Positions 25,347 to 27,671 of a DNA stretch of 27,671 nucleotides are shown here, one piece after another. The notes under the pieces are model-generated. The model had not been told where the DNA came from and did no database searches. It saw only the letters and a program-made list of their open reading frames with translations. Location of the stretch: NCBI GenBank assembly GCA_021795795.1, contig JAJYPA010000055.1:1-27671 (forward strand), given 5' to 3'. The position numbers and the translations under genes are program-made. The stretch comes from Pseudomonadota bacterium. Its GTDB lineage: Bacteria > Pseudomonadota > Gammaproteobacteria > Halothiobacillales > Halothiobacillaceae. Position 1 is the first letter of the stretch. Every line of letters begins with the position of its first letter.

Positions 25347-26068
25347 GCCAATGGTCGTTACCAATATTGCTGGCAAATCTTCACGACGACATTCAGAACC
25401 GGCTACTGATAGCGCGGAAGTCGTTTGCGCATTCTGGTACCAAGGGCGACGCGAGCGAGCAGGTCTGGCTCGAAATGCTGCACACCTATCTTCCTGAGCG
25501 CTACCAGGTCGCAAAGGCGCATGTTGTTGATAGCAACGGCGTCTTTAGCGAACAGATCGACGTGGTGGTGTTCGACAGACAGTACTCGCCGTTCATTTTT
25601 CAGTACCAGGGCCAGACGATAGTTCCAGCAGAAAGCGTGTACGCTGTCTTCGAAGCGAAACAGACCATCAACGCTGATCATGTTGCCTACGCCCGCAGCA
25701 AGGTCGCGACGGTTCGCAGGCTTCATCGGACCAGCCTGCCGATCCCTTACGCTAAAGGCGTCTATCCACCGAAGCCGTTGATTCCAATCCTTGGCGGCAT
25801 ACTGACCTTCGAGAGCGATTGGTCGCCTTGCTTCGGACAGCCACTGCAGAACGCCTTGTCGGGTGGCGATGACACCAACCGGCTTGATCTGGGCTGCGTC
25901 GCTGCGCATGGGCACTTCGTCTGGGACCCAACCAAGGGTGCCTACGACTCAACCATCGAAGGCAAGCCCGCAACGGCATTTCTCTTCAAGGTTATTTCGA
26001 TGCTGCAGTTCAGCGGCACCGTACCCATGATCGATGTCCAAGCCTACGCGCAGTGGTTGGCCAAATAG
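25343..26068 (+). CDS. nucC: NucC-type CBASS effector endonuclease
   Basis: This 241-aa protein aligns along its whole length with the E. coli NucC sequence as I remember it, for example IDVVVFDRQYSPFIF, AESVYAVFEAKQ and KPLIPILGGILTFESDWSP. The nuclease residues fall at D73, E104 and K106, the same numbers as in characterised NucC. NucC trimers bind cyclic triadenylate, pair into hexamers and cut double-stranded DNA, destroying the genome and causing abortive infection. Here it is the last gene of the CBASS operon, overlapping cap6 by 4 bp. No part is truncated. It ends 168 bp before the 3' end of the convergent tRNA-Leu gene. Confidence 0.95.
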   Translation: MSQWSLPILLANLHDDIQNRLLIARKSFAHSGTKGDASEQVWLEMLHTYLPERYQVAKAHVVDSNGVFSEQIDVVVFDRQYSPFIFQYQGQTIVPAESVYAVFEAKQTINADHVAYARSKVATVRRLHRTSLPIPYAKGVYPPKPLIPILGGILTFESDWSPCFGQPLQNALSGGDDTNRLDLGCVAAHGHFVWDPTKGAYDSTIEGKPATAFLFKVISMLQFSGTVPMIDVQAYAQWLAK

Positions 26069-26200
26069 CGTCGCGAACGCCGACTGAAGCTTGTTCACCA
26101 CTCGCCACCTCCACGGGCGCGCGCAGGACCAGATGTTTTCTAACGAAGTGTGTGTGCGCTGCCCAGCGGCCATTTGCTGCCTAATGGGGCAGAGAGATGA

Positions 26201-26231
26201 AAGAGCCGGCCTTGGTATAAGGACGGCTCTT
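26201..26231 (-). terminator. Hairpin terminator after tRNA-Leu, perhaps shared with nucC
   Basis: Minus strand: AAGAGCCG, one unpaired T, CCTT, a 5-base loop, AAGG, one unpaired C, CGGCTCTT. That makes 12 base pairs in a long stem starting 5 bases after the tRNA CCA end. The following T-run is short (TTTCA). From the plus strand the same stem could end the nucC transcript. Confidence 0.7.
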
Positions 26232-26236
26232 CAAAT

Positions 26237-26549
26237 TGGTGCCCGAGGCCGGAATCGAACCGGCACGACTTGTTAAAGGTCGAGGGATTTTCTTACCACT
26301 TCGGCTTTCGCCGCCAGCGCGAACGCAGTTCGTGGTCTGGAGCACGCTTTCACCATAGCCTTGCGGCCGTAGGTGCCAGCCGTCTGCTCTCTACACCTTC
26401 CCTCGAATCTTTCGATCCTAGGCTTGGCTCGGATGCTTGCAGCATCCAGGCGGCGTTCGCCGAATTTGACGGGCTTCACCTCCGGGGTTTCCCCTGGAGG
26501 GCTCAAATTGCTTCAAGTCCCTTGTGTCTACCAATTTCACCACTCGGGC
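26237..26549 (-). tRNA. tRNA-Leu(UAA), interrupted by a group I intron
   Basis: The 5' exon (26549-26515, 35 nt) begins GCCCGAGTGGTGAAATTGG. The 3' exon (26291-26237, 55 nt) ends with the T arm GCCGGTTCGATTCCGGC, acceptor CTCGGGC, A and encoded CCA. Joined, they give acceptor pairing GCCCGAG/CTCGGGC, an anticodon stem AGGGA/TCCCT, the loop CTTAAAA (anticodon UAA) and a long class II variable arm. The mature sequence closely resembles E. coli tRNA-Leu(UAA) as I remember it. The intron lies after U34, inside the anticodon. The gene converges with nucC, so its 3' end points towards the defence region. This orientation fits a tRNA integration site, but I found no second copy of the 3' end and no integrase in the window. 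Confidence 0.95.
26292..26514 (-). ncRNA. Group I self-splicing intron (IC3-like) in the tRNA-Leu anticodon loop
   Basis: This 223-nt intron has no ORF. The 5' splice site follows U34. Exon GGGACUU can pair with intron GAGCCC (26504-26499), with a U-G wobble at the splice site and one bulged A, which makes P1. Next comes a hairpin, CCTCC-A-GGGG-AAA-CCCC-GGAGG (26500-26479). The conserved core reads GGTGTAGAGAGCAGACGGC (26397-26379), then GGCTATGGTGAAAGCG and GTGCTCCAG (26345-26337). GAGCA (26389-26385) pairs with TGCTC (26344-26340) as P7; the recalled Azoarcus tRNA-Ile ribozyme has GACUA/UAGUC there. The last intron base is G, as required. Subgroup IC3 is inferred from that resemblance. Without splicing this tRNA would be non-functional, so self-splicing is probably essential here. 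Confidence 0.93.
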
Positions 26550-26731
26550 TAGCTTGGCTCGTTGCCGAACCGATGTTTCGCCTAGCTACGCGAGGCTTGT
26601 TTCAACTGTACGCCATAAACGCTCCAAACTGGTTAGCCGGCTTCGCTTCGCTCGCTTGCCTCCTGGCTGCTTTGGCTTTGCCGAATCAGCCCAAGTTGCG
26701 TTTCATGGAAAACCGGTCCATACGGACATGA
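26550..26731. other. Upstream flank of tRNA-Leu, no gene seen
   Basis: This stretch precedes the tRNA on the minus strand and should contain its promoter, though I could not pick convincing boxes. ORFs crossing it lack a ribosome-binding site and show no recognisable protein motif. Confidence 0.4.
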
Positions 26732-26840
26732 ATTCCAACCAATAGCACTTTGTGTTGGATCGATCTGGATCGTGAATTTCCAACCAAGAGGCCAGAAGAA
26801 TATCAGGCCATTCCAACAGTAAAACTACTCGATTCCAACC
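26732..26840 (+). repeat. Four spaced copies of ATT(T)CCAAC
   Basis: ATTCCAACC at 26732, ATTTCCAACC at 26776, ATTCCAACA at 26810 and ATTCCAACC at 26832. Spacings are about 44, 34 and 22 bases, near multiples of 11, so the copies would face the same side of the helix. Meaning unknown. Confidence 0.4.
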
Positions 26841-26916
26841 CCGGTTTGCAAATAGCCAGATAATGATAACGGAATGCGGAATGAAGGCACCCCCGTTAAT
26901 GGCCAACCCTTCCGAT

Positions 26917-26990
26917 ATCTGCAGTCGCAGATGCTTTGGGAATGTTCCCAAGGGAAGCTGGACGGATTCTAATAACTGCACCTCTGGTGC
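26917..26990. other. Three consecutive small dyads
   Basis: ATCTGC-AGTC-GCAGAT (26917-26932), TTGGGAA-TG-TTCCCAA (26936-26951) and GCACC-TCT-GGTGC (26978-26990). Each is a perfect inverted repeat; none has a T-run. They precede the heptamer array and may belong to the same regulatory or replication-like region. Confidence 0.4.
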
Positions 26991-27024
26991 GTCAGGTGTG
27001 GTGAGAAAAAAGAGCAAAAAATGC

Positions 27025-27178
27025 GTCAGACAGACTGTCAGACGGCATGTCTGACGCTATGTCCGACGACTGTCAGACATGCAGTCCGACGTCCTCCCCC
27101 TCAAGTCGGACAGGGGTGCCAGACGATCACCTTCTCTGTCGGACGGTGAAGCCCAGGTGGTCCGACAGCGTGTCGGAC
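27025..27178. repeat. Array of ten GTCNGAC heptamers upstream of vapBC
   Basis: Perfect GTCNGAC copies start at 27025, 27037, 27049, 27061, 27072, 27084, 27105, 27138, 27160 and 27172. A one-mismatch copy (GCCAGAC) starts at 27118. The first six lie 11-12 bases apart; later gaps are about 12, 13 or 20-22 bases. The heptamer is its own inverse complement except for the central base, so neighbours can pair, e.g. GTCCGAC-agcgt-GTCGGAC (27160-27178). The spacing resembles iterons or a multimeric operator. No coding sequence is visible here. Confidence 0.75.
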
Positions 27179-27253
27179 CATAGGTTTGACCCCACTAGAT
27201 TGTGGGAGCTGGGGACTCCCTTCCGGTAGAATGGCGCCACGGCTGGCGACAAT

Positions 27254-27270
27254 ATATACTCTGCGTATAT
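27254..27270. promoter_or_regulatory. Candidate vapB operator overlapping a -10 box
   Basis: ATATAC and GTATAT form a perfect inverted repeat with a 5-base spacer (TCTGC). The left arm contains TATACT (27255-27260), a good -10, about 40 bases before vapB. This arrangement is typical of autoregulated VapBC operons. No clear -35 is seen. Confidence 0.6.
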
Positions 27271-27298
27271 CTGTTAGGCGAGGGCGAGGGATGCGACC

Positions 27299-27529
27299 AT
27301 GACCAAAGCGCGCGTATTCATGTCTGGGAATAGCCAAGCCGTCAGGCTGCCCAAGGAATTCCGTTTTCGTACGGAGGAGGTTGACATCTTCCGGCGTGGT
27401 GACGAGATAGTTTTGCGCGAGCGCGTGGGCGACGCGTCAGAGATTTTTGATCTGTTGGCCAGTTTGCCCAATGATTTCTTGGCAGAGGGTCGACAAGATA
27501 CTATCCCGCAGCAACGCGAAGGGCTGTGA
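27299..27529 (+). CDS. vapB: VapB-type antitoxin (AbrB/MazE-fold)
   Basis: This 76-aa protein starts MTKARVFMSGNSQAVRLPKE, the standard swapped-hairpin DNA-binding motif of VapB antitoxins. It continues with RTEEVDIFRRGDEIVLRE and a C-terminal segment (EIFDLLASLPNDFLAEGR) that should wrap around the toxin. It binds and neutralises the VapC RNase encoded immediately after it and represses its own operon, probably through the dyad at 27254-27270. The stop codon shares one base with the vapC start (TGATG), so the two are translationally coupled. Confidence 0.93.
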   Translation: MTKARVFMSGNSQAVRLPKEFRFRTEEVDIFRRGDEIVLRERVGDASEIFDLLASLPNDFLAEGRQDTIPQQREGL

Positions 27530-27671
27530 TGTCGCAGGGATACCTTTTGGACACCAACATCTGTATCTACATCACCAAGCATCATCCTCCTGAGGTGCGA
27601 GCACGTTTCGCTCAACACCGCGCGGCCGAGTTGGGTATGTCGGTCGTGACATTCGGAGAACTGATGTACGG
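27529..27671 (+). CDS. vapC: VapC-type PIN-domain toxin, 3' end outside window
   Basis: The visible 47 codons read MSQGYLLDTNICIYITKHHP and continue to VVTFGELMY at the window edge. D8 in LLDTN is the first catalytic acidic residue of the PIN RNase fold, and the later E in FGEL fits the second. VapC toxins cut specific tRNAs or rRNA when VapB is lost. The ATG overlaps the vapB stop by one base. The rest of the gene lies beyond the window, so its integrity cannot be judged. Confidence 0.92.
   Translation, partial: MSQGYLLDTNICIYITKHHPPEVRARFAQHRAAELGMSVVTFGELMY

Noticed and set aside
26273..26506. A 77-codon minus-strand frame inside the tRNA intron, possibly a homing endonuclease
   Set aside because: Far too short, lacks LAGLIDADG, GIY-YIG or HNH motifs, and coincides with the conserved ribozyme core.
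26703..27017. A 104-codon minus-strand frame upstream of tRNA-Leu
   Set aside because: No ribosome-binding site or known motif. It crosses the ATTCCAAC repeats and the dyads, which better explain the sequence; it cannot be fully excluded.
27025..27178. The GTCNGAC array as a CRISPR array
   Set aside because: Units are only 7 bp with 4-15-base gaps of unequal length, and there are no cas genes; this does not fit CRISPR repeat-spacer structure.

Overview
The window looks like an accessory, defence-rich segment of a proteobacterial genome (GC roughly 55-60 %). The tRNA-Leu(UAA) exons closely resemble the gammaproteobacterial gene. The conjugation relaxase, the IS fragment and the type III CBASS cassette also fit a proteobacterial genomic island or integrative element. 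I cannot name the species; an acidithiobacillus- or gammaproteobacterium-like host is only a guess.

Layout, left to right. (1) 1-3.9 kb: the 3' part of an IS1595-family transposase, a MobF relaxase-helicase on the minus strand, and an AT-rich ORF for a small membrane protein. (2) 4.1-8.9 kb, minus strand: a two-gene Rad50/Mre11-like (YhaN/YhaO, SbcC/SbcD type) nuclease module. (3) 9.0-19.3 kb, plus strand: a tight six-gene operon, divergent from module 2. It encodes a small HTH protein, an SNF2-type helicase, a DUF4391 protein, a type III-like DNA methyltransferase (Mod), a DUF1016/YhcG-type PD-(D/E)XK protein and a type III-like restriction helicase-nuclease (Res). Four of its junctions overlap by 4 bp or are separated by only a few bases. 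(4) 19.3-19.97 kb: a scar zone with decayed gene pieces, including a small gene carrying two tandem-duplication frameshifts. (5) 19.98-26.07 kb: a type III CBASS locus. On the minus strand lie capH (XRE repressor), capP (ImmA/IrrE-like peptidase) and an unrecognised 492-aa protein with a PD-(D/E)XK signature. On the plus strand lie cdnC, cap7 (HORMA), cap6 (TRIP13-like AAA+) and nucC. (6) 26.24-26.55 kb, minus strand: a tRNA-Leu(UAA) gene interrupted in its anticodon loop by a 223-nt group I intron. (7) 26.55-27.3 kb: a non-coding stretch dense in short repeats and dyads, including ten perfect GTCNGAC heptamers. (8) 27.3 kb to the end: vapB and the start of vapC.

How the genes probably work together. 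The CBASS genes form a complete signalling chain. HORMA (activator) and TRIP13 (resetting ATPase) control CdnC, whose cyclic oligoadenylate activates the NucC nuclease. CapH is expected to repress the divergent promoter region, and CapP to relieve it by cleaving CapH. The promoter region holds two closely related 18-bp dyads that fit CapH operators. The 9.0-19.3 kb operon appears to be an expanded type III restriction-modification-like system. Its divergent Mre11/Rad50-like neighbours may be part of the same system. This composite locus and the 492-aa protein beside capP are the best candidates for incompletely described biology here.
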